This document shows, in pieces, positions 48,938 to 57,553 of a stretch of 64,000 nucleotides of DNA. The stretch covers positions 1-64,000 of the forward strand of contig JAQTMZ010000003.1 of the NCBI GenBank assembly GCA_028714075.1, read 5' to 3'. The first letter of the stretch is position 1, and every line of letters begins with the position of its first letter. Origin of the DNA: Gallionella sp. GTDB taxonomy: Bacteria > Pseudomonadota > Gammaproteobacteria > Burkholderiales > Gallionellaceae. Under the pieces are notes generated by a model. It worked only from the letters and a program-made list of their open reading frames with translations, did not search any database and had not been told where the DNA came from. The translations under genes and the position numbers were made by a program.

Positions 48938-49957
48938 ATGTCCGAATTTGATCTGATCCGCCGCCATTTCACCCGTGCCACACCCGGCGCGTTGCTCGGC
49001 GTGGGTGACGATGCCGCGCTGCTGCAGGCGAGCGCGGGCAATGTGCTGGCGGTGTCCACAGACATGCTGGTATGTGGCACGCACTTCCTGCCCGACGCTG
49101 ACCCGTTCCTGCTGGGACACAAGACCCTCGCGGTGAACCTGTCCGACCTGGCGGCGATGGGTGCCGCGCCGCGCTGGGCGACGCTGGCCATCGCACTGCC
49201 CGAGGCGGACGAAGCGTGGCTGGCGCAATTCAGCGCAGGTTTCTTCGCACTGGCGCAGCAGCATGGTGTGGAGCTGGTCGGCGGCGATACCACGCGCGGG
49301 CCGCTCAATCTATGCGTGACCATCTTCGGCGAAGTGCCCGTACAGCAGGCGTTGCGCCGCAGCGGTGCGCAGGTCGGCGACGAAATCTGGGTGTCGGGCT
49401 GTCTGGGCGATGCGGCACTGGCGCTGGCGCATCTGCAGGGCCGCATCGCATTGAGCGCGCCGCAGTTCGCCGCTTGCGCTGCCGCGTTGCATCAGCCGCA
49501 GCCGCGCGTGGCGCTGGGGCTGGCATTGCGCGGCAGCGCCAGCAGCGCAATCGATGTTTCCGACGGCCTGCTCGCCGACCTCGGGCATATTCTCGAAGCA
49601 TCGCAGGTGGGCGCGGAGATCGAGTTCGATGCGTTGCCGGTTTCGGCTGTATTGCGGAAGAACATAACCCCCCTCAATCCCCCCTTGTCAGGGGGGAAGC
49701 CTAACTCCTCACCTGATAAGGGGAGGCCGGGAGGGGTTGAGTTGCTTCAACAATGCATCCTGTGCGGCGGCGACGATTACGAATTATGTTTTACCGCACC
49801 GGCCGCGCGCCATGCGCAACTGCTGAACATCGCAACACAGCTCGGCCTGCCGCTGGCCTGTATCGGAAAAGTTGTTGCAGGGCGCGGCTGTATCGTGCAC
49901 GATGCGTCGGGTAATCCACTCAACATCGAGGCTTGCGGTTATGACCACTTCCGGTGA
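48938..49957 (+). CDS. thiL: Thiamine-monophosphate kinase
   Basis: ThiL makes thiamine diphosphate. The 339 residues show [40 protein letters not shown] and [13 protein letters not shown], with ATP and Mg ligands. A palindromic insertion at residues about 242-268 separates [11 protein letters not shown] from [16 protein letters not shown]. The end overlaps pgpA by 17 bases. Confidence 0.96.
   Translation: MSEFDLIRRHFTRATPGALLGVGDDAALLQASAGNVLAVSTDMLVCGTHFLPDADPFLLGHKTLAVNLSDLAAMGAAPRWATLAIALPEADEAWLAQFSAGFFALAQQHGVELVGGDTTRGPLNLCVTIFGEVPVQQALRRSGAQVGDEIWVSGCLGDAALALAHLQGRIALSAPQFAACAAALHQPQPRVALGLALRGSASSAIDVSDGLLADLGHILEASQVGAEIEFDALPVSAVLRKNITPLNPPLSGGKPNSSPDKGRPGGVELLQQCILCGGDDYELCFTAPAARHAQLLNIATQLGLPLACIGKVVAGRGCIVHDASGNPLNIEACGYDHFR
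49665..49740. repeat. In-frame palindromic repeat inserted in thiL
   Basis: The segment encodes [18 protein letters not shown] plus GRPGGV in the middle of ThiL. The DNA has CCCCCC-TTGTCA-GGGGGG (49679-49696) and outer AACCCCCCTC / GAGGGGTT arms, so it folds into nested hairpins. The NPPLSGG and KGRPGGV peptide words are those of widely dispersed extragenic palindromes translated by chance. Confidence 0.82.
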
Positions 49958-50444
49958 ATTGCTCGTCAAACCCGGTTTGCAGTTTGTGCTGAGCCACCCG
50001 GCGCACCTGCTGTCGTTCGGCTTCGGCAGCGGTCTGGCGCGCAAGGCGCCCGGCACGTTCGGCACGCTGGCCGCCTTCCCGATCTACTGGTATCTCGCAC
50101 CGCGCCTGACGGATGCGATGTTTCTGCTTCTGCTGGTTGGTGCGTTCGCCGTCGGCGTGTGGGCGTGCGGCTTTACCGGCAAAGTGCTGGGTGTGGCCGA
50201 TTACGGCGGCATCGTGTGGGACGAGATTGTGGCTTTCCTGCTGGTGCTGTTTTTTACGCCGCCCGGTTTCGATTGGGCGCTGCTGGCCTTTACCCTGTTC
50301 CGTTTTTTCGACATCGTCAAACCGCCGCCGATACGTTATTTCGACAGCAACTGGCACGGCGGGCTGGGCGTGATGTTCGACGACCTGCTGGCCGCCGGTT
50401 ATGCGCTGCTGTGTCTGGCCCTCGTAAAAAACTTCCTTCCGTGA
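49941..50444 (+). CDS. pgpA: Phosphatidylglycerophosphatase A
   Basis: PgpA removes a phosphate from phosphatidylglycerol phosphate in the inner membrane. The 167 residues include [31 protein letters not shown] and [16 protein letters not shown] with family acidic residues. ATG 49941 gives the usual start. The stop overlaps the next gene's GTG (GTGA). Confidence 0.95.
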   Translation: MTTSGELLVKPGLQFVLSHPAHLLSFGFGSGLARKAPGTFGTLAAFPIYWYLAPRLTDAMFLLLLVGAFAVGVWACGFTGKVLGVADYGGIVWDEIVAFLLVLFFTPPGFDWALLAFTLFRFFDIVKPPPIRYFDSNWHGGLGVMFDDLLAAGYALLCLALVKNFLP

Positions 50445-51109
50445 ATTTCCTCCGCCCCCTGATTTGTGCGGCGTTGCTCTGTATGGACAGTGCGGCTCAA
50501 GGCGCGGAATTTACCGCCAAGGTGGTCATCGTGCTGGATGGCGACACGGTGATGGTGCAGCGCAAGAGCGGCCTGGTAAAAATCCGGCTGGCCGAAATCG
50601 ACGCGCCGGAAAAAGCGCAGACCTTCGGCGAAACCTCGAAGCATTCGCTCTCCGACATGGTGCTGGGCAAGCAGGTGAAGGTGTCCAGTCAGACGGTGGA
50701 CAAATACGGGCGCATGGTCGCGCATCTCGGTTTGAACGGCCTGGACGTGAATGCCGAACAAATCCGCCGCGGCATGGCATGGGAATACTCGCACTTCCAC
50801 GGCAACAAGGAATTGGTCTCGTTGCAGGAAGAAGCCAAACAAGTACCGCGCGGCCTGTGGGCTTTGAGCGACCCGATGCCGCCGTGGGAGTGGCGTAAAT
50901 TGCATCCCAATGTGGACGACAAATCCCATGTCGCAGCAGCGACCGTGGCGGGAGGCGCGAATTCATCCGGCTGCGGCGGCAAAAAATATTGTTCCGAGAT
51001 GGCTTCATGCGAAGAAGCCAGACATTATCTGACCCAATGCGGCATCAAGACGCTGGACGGCAATGGCGACGGGGTGCCGTGCGAGAGTTTGTGCGGCGGC
51101 ATGAAGTAG
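50441..51109 (+). CDS. Secreted thermonuclease-like protein with Excalibur domain
   Basis: The 222-residue protein starts at GTG 50441 with a signal peptide (about 1-22). A staphylococcal-nuclease domain follows (about 24-150): VVIVLDGDTVMV, IRLAEIDAPEKAQTFGE and GLDVNAEQIRRGMAW. A Cys-rich Excalibur domain ends it, with DGNGDGVPCESLC, a calcium-binding-like loop. It probably degrades extracellular or periplasmic nucleic acid. Translation is linked to pgpA by overlap. Confidence 0.88.
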   Translation: MNFLRPLICAALLCMDSAAQGAEFTAKVVIVLDGDTVMVQRKSGLVKIRLAEIDAPEKAQTFGETSKHSLSDMVLGKQVKVSSQTVDKYGRMVAHLGLNGLDVNAEQIRRGMAWEYSHFHGNKELVSLQEEAKQVPRGLWALSDPMPPWEWRKLHPNVDDKSHVAAATVAGGANSSGCGGKKYCSEMASCEEARHYLTQCGIKTLDGNGDGVPCESLCGGMK

Positions 51110-51202
51110 GTGCATTGCAGATGAGGTGCTGGCGAAAGGCGGGAATGTGCTGCCAAAAGCGGAACTTCATCTGTCATCCAAAATTGGCCCGCATTCAATA
51201 TT

Positions 51203-51231
51203 ACTAGGCCGAAATATATAGATATTTCGGC
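51203..51231. repeat. Palindrome, dispersed copy B
   Basis: These 29 bases are the exact reverse complement of 30664-30692. As a hairpin the arms AGGCCGAAATAT / ATATTTCGGCTT pair with one mismatch around ATAG. It lies 94 bases after the nuclease stop and about 100 bases before the kinase ATG. TTATTG follows, so weak termination is possible. Confidence 0.88.
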
Positions 51232-51329
51232 TTATTGTAAGGGCAGATAGCAGTTGATAGAGTGTTAAGCTGAAATCCAGTATTCCGTTGCAAGCGGGCG
51301 GAGATGGTCGGTTCTCGGGAGCTGCAGCC

Positions 51330-53495
51330 ATGAACGAACACCACGATTCAGGTAATCAGGAAGGATCTACGCCGAGCCTGTGGTATGCGCAGGCCATGGA
51401 GCAATTGGTTGAGGTCGTGCAATTGCTTTCCCTCGCCCGCGATCTGCCTACGGTAATGGATATCGTGCGGCATGCAGCACGCAAATTGACGGGCGCCGAC
51501 GGTGCGACGTTCGTGCTGCGCGATAACGGCAAGTGCTTCTATGCCGAGGAAGATGCGGTCAGCCCGCTTTGGAAAGGGCAGCGTTTCCCAATGAGCGCCT
51601 GCATCAGCGGCTGGGCCATGATCAATCGGCAGCCAGCAGTGATCGAGGATATCTATGCCGATCCACGCATTCCGGCCGATGCCTATCGCCCGACTTTTGT
51701 GCGCAGTCTCGCCATGGTGCCGATCCGCACCATCGACCCAGTCGGTGCAATTGGCAACTACTGGGCTACACAACATCTTCCGTCTCCGGAGCAGATCAAG
51801 GTGCTGCAAGCACTCGCAGATATTACTGCCGTAACTATGGAGAATGTTCGTGTCTATGAAGAACTCGAGCAACGGGTGCAGCAGCGCACCTCAGAACTGC
51901 AGTCCATACTCGATAACGTACAGGTTGGAATAGTGTTTTCAGTGGATGGCCGCATCATTCGCGCCAACCCAAAATCATCTGAAATATTCAGGTATGCATC
52001 GCCGGATGCCATGATCACCACGCCGCTGCAAACTCTGCTGAGTACTGCAGATACCGGCCTGTCATTGATCGATGCAGCCAAGGAACGCTTGGCCGAGGAC
52101 GGGGTATTTAACGTCGAGTCGCGGATGTTGCGCCAGGATGGAGAGGAGTTCTGGAGCCATCTGATTGCCAAATCGCTCGATGCGAACAACCAACCCGGCA
52201 GTGAAATATGGGTGATCAATGATGTCAGCGAAGCGAAAGCAAAAGAGCAGACGCTCAACGAACTGAAAATAGCTGCCGAGAATGCCAACAGTGCCAAAGA
52301 TTCGTTCCTTGCCACCATGAGCCATGAGATTCGCACCCCGCTTACCGGTATGCTCGGGATGCTGGAACTGCTTTCGTTGACCGATATTGACAACGAGCAG
52401 CGCGATACACTGGATGCGGCCTGGGATTCCGGCCGGGGGCTGTTGCGTATCGTCAGCGACATTTTAGACTGGTCTAAGATCGAGGAAGGAAAGCTTGAGC
52501 TGTCCCCTCACCCCACTTCGATCCCGCAGATGCTGCAAGATGTCGTCAATACCTACTCGCGTGTTGCCAGCACCAAGACCTTGCTGCTTTGGCAACATGC
52601 CGATACCACGCTTCATTCAGCCTACATCGTCGATTCTCTGCGCCTCTCACAGGTGCTCAACAATTTCGTCAGTAATGCGATCAAGTTCACGCAACATGGT
52701 GAGATCGAGGTGCGCGCCGAATTGATGAGCCATCTCGAGAGTGGTGATCGAATACGCTTCTCTGTCAAAGACACGGGCAAGGGGATTCCACAGAAGGTTC
52801 AGGGGCAATTGTTCCAGCGCTACCATCAGGCAAGCGCAGACACCGCGCGCATGTATGGCGGAACCGGCTTGGGGCTGGCGATATGTCGTCGTTTGGCGGA
52901 GATGATGGATGGGCAGATCGAGCTGAAAAGTGAGGTGGGGCAGGGATCAATTTTCAGCATCACACTCGCACTGCCCATTTCCGGTGCACCGGTAGAGAGC
53001 GTGCGGAATATGCATCTTGAAGTGAGGCAAAGAGGTATAAAGCCGCTACTTGCTAGCAGAGAGGATGGTGCCCCGCTGGTGCTGGCGGTGGACGATAATC
53101 CGATCAACCAGAAGCTGCTGGCGCATCAGATCAGGCTGCTCGGCCTGCGTGCCGAAACGGCAGAGAATGGGCAGGTCGCTCTGTCGATGTGGCGGGATGG
53201 CCGCTTCGCGATGGTCATCACCGATTGCCATATGCCCGAGATGGACGGCTATGAGCTTGCTCGGGAGATACGCAAGATCGAAGCCGCGGAGTCGCGCCGA
53301 CGTATACCGGTTATCGCATGGACAGCGAATGCACTTGCGGAGGAGGTGGGGCTTTGTCATGCTGCTGGCATGGATGAGTTGCTGGTCAAACCCGCCGACC
53401 TGATGCAACTTAGAAAGATGCTGGCCAAGTGGTTATCCATTACTGAAACAAATGAGGAATCTGCTGCTACGGTTCAGCGCAACGACGATGTTTGA
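51330..53495 (+). CDS. Soluble hybrid histidine kinase (GAF-PAS-HisKA-HATPase-REC)
   Basis: The 721-residue protein has no membrane helix. It has a GAF domain (about 40-180), a short helix, a PAS domain (about 205-325), and HisKA with ATMSHEIRTPLTGM. HATPase_c follows with NFVSNAIKFT, VKDTGKGIP and GGTGLGLAICRRLAE, then a C-terminal receiver (about 590-710) with the phospho-Asp in VITDCHMPEMDG. It ends without an Hpt or DNA-binding domain, so it needs partners encoded elsewhere. ATG 51330 has GGGAG upstream; TTG 51288 is an alternative. Confidence 0.93.
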   Translation: MNEHHDSGNQEGSTPSLWYAQAMEQLVEVVQLLSLARDLPTVMDIVRHAARKLTGADGATFVLRDNGKCFYAEEDAVSPLWKGQRFPMSACISGWAMINRQPAVIEDIYADPRIPADAYRPTFVRSLAMVPIRTIDPVGAIGNYWATQHLPSPEQIKVLQALADITAVTMENVRVYEELEQRVQQRTSELQSILDNVQVGIVFSVDGRIIRANPKSSEIFRYASPDAMITTPLQTLLSTADTGLSLIDAAKERLAEDGVFNVESRMLRQDGEEFWSHLIAKSLDANNQPGSEIWVINDVSEAKAKEQTLNELKIAAENANSAKDSFLATMSHEIRTPLTGMLGMLELLSLTDIDNEQRDTLDAAWDSGRGLLRIVSDILDWSKIEEGKLELSPHPTSIPQMLQDVVNTYSRVASTKTLLLWQHADTTLHSAYIVDSLRLSQVLNNFVSNAIKFTQHGEIEVRAELMSHLESGDRIRFSVKDTGKGIPQKVQGQLFQRYHQASADTARMYGGTGLGLAICRRLAEMMDGQIELKSEVGQGSIFSITLALPISGAPVESVRNMHLEVRQRGIKPLLASREDGAPLVLAVDDNPINQKLLAHQIRLLGLRAETAENGQVALSMWRDGRFAMVITDCHMPEMDGYELAREIRKIEAAESRRRIPVIAWTANALAEEVGLCHAAGMDELLVKPADLMQLRKMLAKWLSITETNEESAATVQRNDDV

Positions 53496-53686
53496 CTAAC
53501 CGATCATGATGTGCTGAACATAGCCAAGGCGGACATCGGCCATTAGGCTCAGGAGCTGAAAGGTTTTTTGCATAGCGGCAAAGGGTTTGCCTCACTTCTG
53601 TAGATACACCAACCTAACGGCGTTTGTTTTTGGAAAATACGAAGTGCAGCCCTGTTAGCAGATATTCACCGAAGCCCATTCAGAAG

Positions 53687-54430
53687 TTAGTCCGAAATAG
53701 CTTCCCACCTTACACCGCTGCTGTCGCAACGTAACGCATTTGCCTTGTCGTTCCAGTCACCCAGCACCCAGCGTTCGCAACTGTGTCCGTCGACAATATG
53801 CTCATGGCGCTTCGGGCGGTGGGTGTGGCCGTGGATCAGGCGCGGGTAGCCATGTTCGCGCAGCAGCGCGGCGACCGCTGCTTCGTTTACGTCCATGGTC
53901 GCGCTGTCCTTGCTTTGTTTCTCGGCCGTGCTGAGCGAGCGCAGTTGCGCGATGTAGGCTTTGCGTTCCGCCAGCGGCTTGGCGAGAAACTGTTGCTGGA
54001 AATCCGCGTCGTGTACCTGGGCGCGATAGCGCTGATATTCGGTGTCGCCGGTGCACAGCAGGTCGCCGTGGCTGAGCAGTGTCGGCGTGCCGTATAGATC
54101 GATCAGCGCGGGGTCGTTCAGCAGCGTGGCCTGGCAGGCATCTGCCAGCGCTGCGCCCATCAGCAGGTCGCGGTTGCCGTGCAGCAGATAGACCCTGGTG
54201 CCGTGCGTTGCGAGGCCGTGCAGGGAGGCGATCACCTGCGCGTGAAAGGGGTCGTTCAGGTCGTCGTCGCCCGCCCAGTAATCGAACAGGTCGCCGAGGA
54301 TATACAGCGCTTCGGCCCTTCGACCGGGTTCTTGCGGTGCGAGCGCGGCGATGAATTGTTGAAACGCCGCCATGCTGTGCGGCTGGTCGGCGCTGAGATG
54401 CAGGTCGGAGATGAATAAGGAGTGGGGCAT
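53687..54430 (-). CDS. lpxH: UDP-2,3-diacylglucosamine hydrolase
   Basis: LpxH makes lipid X in lipid A synthesis at the inner membrane surface. The 247 residues of this metallophosphoesterase contain FISDLHLSADQP, LGDLFDYWAGDDD, LLHGNRDLLMG, LSHGDLLCTGD and HGHTHRPKRH. The ATG at 54430 has no ribosome site and sits 8 bases from a terminator-like hairpin. A TTG at 54439 is an alternative. Confidence 0.95.
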   Translation of the reverse strand: MPHSLFISDLHLSADQPHSMAAFQQFIAALAPQEPGRRAEALYILGDLFDYWAGDDDLNDPFHAQVIASLHGLATHGTRVYLLHGNRDLLMGAALADACQATLLNDPALIDLYGTPTLLSHGDLLCTGDTEYQRYRAQVHDADFQQQFLAKPLAERKAYIAQLRSLSTAEKQSKDSATMDVNEAAVAALLREHGYPRLIHGHTHRPKRHEHIVDGHSCERWVLGDWNDKANALRCDSSGVRWEAISD

Positions 54431-54437
54431 GAAAAGC

Positions 54438-54463
54438 AAAACGGCGCGAGGTGCGCCGTTTTT
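54438..54463 (-). terminator. Hairpin between ppi and lpxH genes
   Basis: AAAACGGCGC (54438-54447) pairs perfectly with GCGCCGTTTT (54453-54462) around 5 bases, right after the cyclophilin stop. On the minus strand a TTTTGCTTTTC tract follows and the lpxH ATG comes next. It looks like a terminator placed immediately before a co-directional gene. Confidence 0.7.
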
Positions 54464-54467
54464 GTGA

Positions 54468-55046
54468 TTACTGCACTACTACTTCAGCCTTGGTGATGAT
54501 GACATCTTCTTTCGGTACGTCCTGGTGCCCGCCGCTGCTGCCGGTCTTGACCTTGCGTATCGCGTCCACCACTTCGGTGCCCTCCACCACTTTGCCGAAC
54601 ACGCAATAGCCCCAGCCGTCCTGCCCCGGGTAGTCGAGGAAATGGTTGTTTTTTGTGTTGATGAAAAACTGCGCGGTGGCGGAATGCGGGTCGGAGGTGC
54701 GCGCCATGGCGACGGTGTAAATTTCGTTGCTCAGGCCGTTGGCCGCTTCGTTCTGGATCGGCGCATTGCCTTTCTTCTGATGCATGCCCGGCTCGAAGCC
54801 GCCGCCCTGAATCATGAAGTCTTCAATGACGCGATGGAAAATGGTGTTGTTGTAAAAGCCGCTGTTCACATATTCCAGAAAATTCTTTACGGTGTTCGGA
54901 GCTTTTTCGGCGTCCAGTTTCAATGTGATAGTGCCGTGATTGGTGTGTAGTTTGACCATGATTTTTTTGCCTTGAGTTTGAGAATAAGAATTTTGCATCG
55001 TGCAGCACAGCAGCACTGCGAACAGGGCGGTGAACAGGCGTTTCAT
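54468..55046 (-). CDS. Cyclophilin-type peptidyl-prolyl isomerase
   Basis: The 192-residue protein is a cyclophilin of the PpiA/PpiB group, with [13 protein letters not shown] (catalytic Arg, Phe) and [11 protein letters not shown]. The long start (55046) adds a plausible signal peptide, [19 protein letters not shown], and has a G-rich ribosome site, suggesting a periplasmic enzyme. An internal ATG at 54959 would give a cytoplasmic PpiB-like form but lacks a ribosome site. It starts 1 base from the transpeptidase stop. Confidence 0.9.
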   Translation of the reverse strand: MKRLFTALFAVLLCCTMQNSYSQTQGKKIMVKLHTNHGTITLKLDAEKAPNTVKNFLEYVNSGFYNNTIFHRVIEDFMIQGGGFEPGMHQKKGNAPIQNEAANGLSNEIYTVAMARTSDPHSATAQFFINTKNNHFLDYPGQDGWGYCVFGKVVEGTEVVDAIRKVKTGSSGGHQDVPKEDVIITKAEVVVQ

Positions 55047-55047
55047 G

Positions 55048-56217
55048 TTATGCGCCCCCTTCGTAAACGATCTGCCAGCGGTTGTTCTGCTTGAGCCAGT
55101 ACTGGCGCTTTTTCATGCGGTTGGACAGGTTGCTGCTGTTGTAGTCCTGCTCGAAGTTGACCACCACCATGTTGGGTTGCTCCGGGTAGGTGAACACGCT
55201 GACATTAGAGATGTTGACCTTGATCCACGACTTGCCGCTGTTGACCAGCTGCTTCTGTTTTGCCCATGCCGCGTAATTCATGTCGTCGCTGGAAAATTTG
55301 TGCGAGTAGTGTTTGAGGTAAGTGTCGGTATTCAGGCTGGACCAATCCTTGCGCCATTGCTCGACTTCCTGCAGCAGCGCGTCGCGCTCGCCGGCGTCTT
55401 GTTCGTTGGCCCAGTCTATCTGGTTGGTGATGATGACCGGGGTGACGCCGACTTGCAGGTAAGGGGCGAGCTTGTCCAGGTCGTCATTGGCCAGCACCAC
55501 GCAGCCGTTGCTGGCGCGCGGCGGGCGGCTGTAGGTGTCGCTGGAGGTGCCGTGCAGCCAGATGCCCTGCCCGGTGCGCCCGTTTTTGCGGTCCCATTCG
55601 TTCGGGTAGCTGAGCGGGTAAGCGCCGCTGCCATACATGTCGGCGAGCTTGTTTTTCGGCAAGTTGGCTTTTACGAAATATACCCCGATAGGCGTGCGCT
55701 GATCGCCCGCAGAAACTTTTTCCGTACCCAGCTTGCCGATAGTGATGTAGTAGTCCGCCACGTAACGCGGCTCGCCTTTGACATTTTCGTACACGTACAG
55801 CGTGGAGCGGCTGGTGTCCACCACGATGGCATATTTCTGCTGCGCATCGAGCTTCCACAGGTAGCGCGGGGCAAGCTTGCTGGAGAGGTGCGTTTCGGCG
55901 CGTTGCAGGCGTGCCCGCGCTTCGGCGCGCAAATCCTCGATCATGTCGCGCGGGGCGTTGGCTGCGCTGCCGAAATTGTTGATCGCTCCGGCGCGCGCCA
56001 TCAGCACATCGCCTTTGACCAGATAGGCCAGCTTGAAATTCGGGTTGACCCGCAACAGGCTGTCCACTTCGTTGAGCGCGATGTCGAGGCGGTTGTTTTT
56101 GATGGCTTGCAGGCTTTTCGCCAACTGCGCCTCGGTGTTGCGCGAATCCGGCGCAGCGTACGCCATGCCTGTCAGCAGGCCGCATAATGATAAAGAGAGC
56201 AGCGTTTTGTATGGCAT
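55048..56217 (-). CDS. L,D-transpeptidase with C-terminal Cds6/NTF2-like domain
   Basis: The 389-residue exported protein has a signal peptide (about 1-21). An N-terminal helical region precedes a YkuD domain (about 125-265) with the active-site pattern HGTSSDT ... ASNGC (Cys near residue 239). A C-terminal NTF2-like domain of the kind found in Cds6 proteins covers about 290-388. YkuD enzymes form 3-3 cross-links or attach proteins to peptidoglycan. The C-terminal domain is homologous to that of the upstream TPR protein. Confidence 0.9.
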   Translation of the reverse strand: MPYKTLLSLSLCGLLTGMAYAAPDSRNTEAQLAKSLQAIKNNRLDIALNEVDSLLRVNPNFKLAYLVKGDVLMARAGAINNFGSAANAPRDMIEDLRAEARARLQRAETHLSSKLAPRYLWKLDAQQKYAIVVDTSRSTLYVYENVKGEPRYVADYYITIGKLGTEKVSAGDQRTPIGVYFVKANLPKNKLADMYGSGAYPLSYPNEWDRKNGRTGQGIWLHGTSSDTYSRPPRASNGCVVLANDDLDKLAPYLQVGVTPVIITNQIDWANEQDAGERDALLQEVEQWRKDWSSLNTDTYLKHYSHKFSSDDMNYAAWAKQKQLVNSGKSWIKVNISNVSVFTYPEQPNMVVVNFEQDYNSSNLSNRMKKRQYWLKQNNRWQIVYEGGA

Positions 56218-56220
56218 GGT

Positions 56221-57297
56221 CTACTTGGAATGCTCTTCGCGGATCAACCAGTTGCCGCCGGATTTCACCATCAGCAGAGTCTTGCTGCTGGAGGTCTTCA
56301 GGTGCTTGGCCTGATATGACTGGCGGAACTTCACGGTGGCGCTATTGGCGTCGCTGAAGCTCACCGTCGCGTTGCTGATGCCGACATGGATGGTTTTGGG
56401 TTTGCTGATGCGCTCTTTGCGTGTGGCTTCCCAGGCAGCGCGTTTTTCACCGTCCGGGGTCTTGAAATCGGAGGCATAGAAGGACAGGTATTTCTTCACA
56501 TCCTTGGCCGACCATGCGGCAGCCCATGCGTTGACGGTTTTCAGCACATCCGCGCCGTTATTGGATGCGGCAGGTTCCGCCGGTTTCGCCGGCGCATTAG
56601 CCTTGGTTGCTGGTGCCGTGGGCGCCACGGTGGCGGGGGTATGGTTGGCGGCAACAACCGGTGCCGGGGTAGCGCTGGCAGCGGGTGGAACAGGCGCTAC
56701 TGGAGCGGTTTGCGGTTTATTGGCGACGGCCGTATCGGCGGCAATTTTGCCCGGTTCGAGGGGTTTTGCGCGGCTGCTGACCGAGAATAAATCCTGAATC
56801 ATCGCCAGCTTGGTCTTGGTGGCGGTGTTGCTGCGGTCCAGTTGCAGCGCGCGGTCATAGGCCTGGCTGGCCATTTTTGCATAAATGTCGCCGAGGTTCT
56901 CGTGTGCGGTGGCATAGCTGGGGTGGGTGCGTATCGCCATTTCCAGCGACTGCTTGGCTTTGTCGTATTGGCCCTGGCTGGCATACAACACCGCCAGGTT
57001 GTTATACGGTTCGGGCAGCTCCGGATAGTCCTCGGTCAAAGCCGAGAAGGTCTTGATGGCATCGGCGGGCTTGCCCTGTTCGGTGAGGATCAGCCCCTTC
57101 AGGAAGCGCGCTTGCGCGTCTTTCGGCTTGCTGGACAAGACACCGTTCACCTTGTCCATCGCCTGGCTGTGCTGCCCCTGTTTAAACAACTTGTAGGCGT
57201 CCTGAACGTCATCGGCATAAACAGCAGGGCTGGCAATCAACAACAACGCGCCGGCAAACACAGCGGCATGACGGTAAAAACGGTTGAACATATTCAT
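56221..57297 (-). CDS. Exported TPR protein with Cds6/NTF2-like domain
   Basis: The 358-residue protein has a signal peptide (about 1-28) and TPR repeats (about 30-165, including DAIKTFSALTEDYPELPEPYNNLAVLY in adjoining stretches). An Ala/Pro/Thr-rich linker (about 170-250) leads to a C-terminal domain (about 252-358) that resembles the end of the neighbouring L,D-transpeptidase. It is transcribed just ahead of that gene (3-base gap), so the pair likely acts together at the cell wall. The 256 bases up to glnS contain no supported gene. Confidence 0.82.
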   Translation of the reverse strand: MNMFNRFYRHAAVFAGALLLIASPAVYADDVQDAYKLFKQGQHSQAMDKVNGVLSSKPKDAQARFLKGLILTEQGKPADAIKTFSALTEDYPELPEPYNNLAVLYASQGQYDKAKQSLEMAIRTHPSYATAHENLGDIYAKMASQAYDRALQLDRSNTATKTKLAMIQDLFSVSSRAKPLEPGKIAADTAVANKPQTAPVAPVPPAASATPAPVVAANHTPATVAPTAPATKANAPAKPAEPAASNNGADVLKTVNAWAAAWSAKDVKKYLSFYASDFKTPDGEKRAAWEATRKERISKPKTIHVGISNATVSFSDANSATVKFRQSYQAKHLKTSSSKTLLMVKSGGNWLIREEHSK

Positions 57298-57553
57298 CTT
57301 GTTATTCAGTTCCTTTAGGTGCGCAAGTTTCAGCTAGCGGCGGATTCTACCAAAAAAACCGCGCATTTTCATAGTTATGTGAGGATTCGTGGGGAGGGAT
57401 TCGGGATTGAGGCAAAGGCCGCACCGCAGTTTTAACTCGCCCACCATTTCATAATCATCAATCCTCTGCACCCGGTGTTTTCGGGTAAAATCCACGGCAT
57501 ATTTTTGTCGGCCCGACAGCACACCAATTCAACTGAAACCAATAAAATCCAGC

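Noticed and set aside
57334..57522. 62-codon open frame upstream of glnS
   Set aside because: No ribosome site, no hydrophobic or domain pattern, and it overlaps the glnS promoter area; probably chance.
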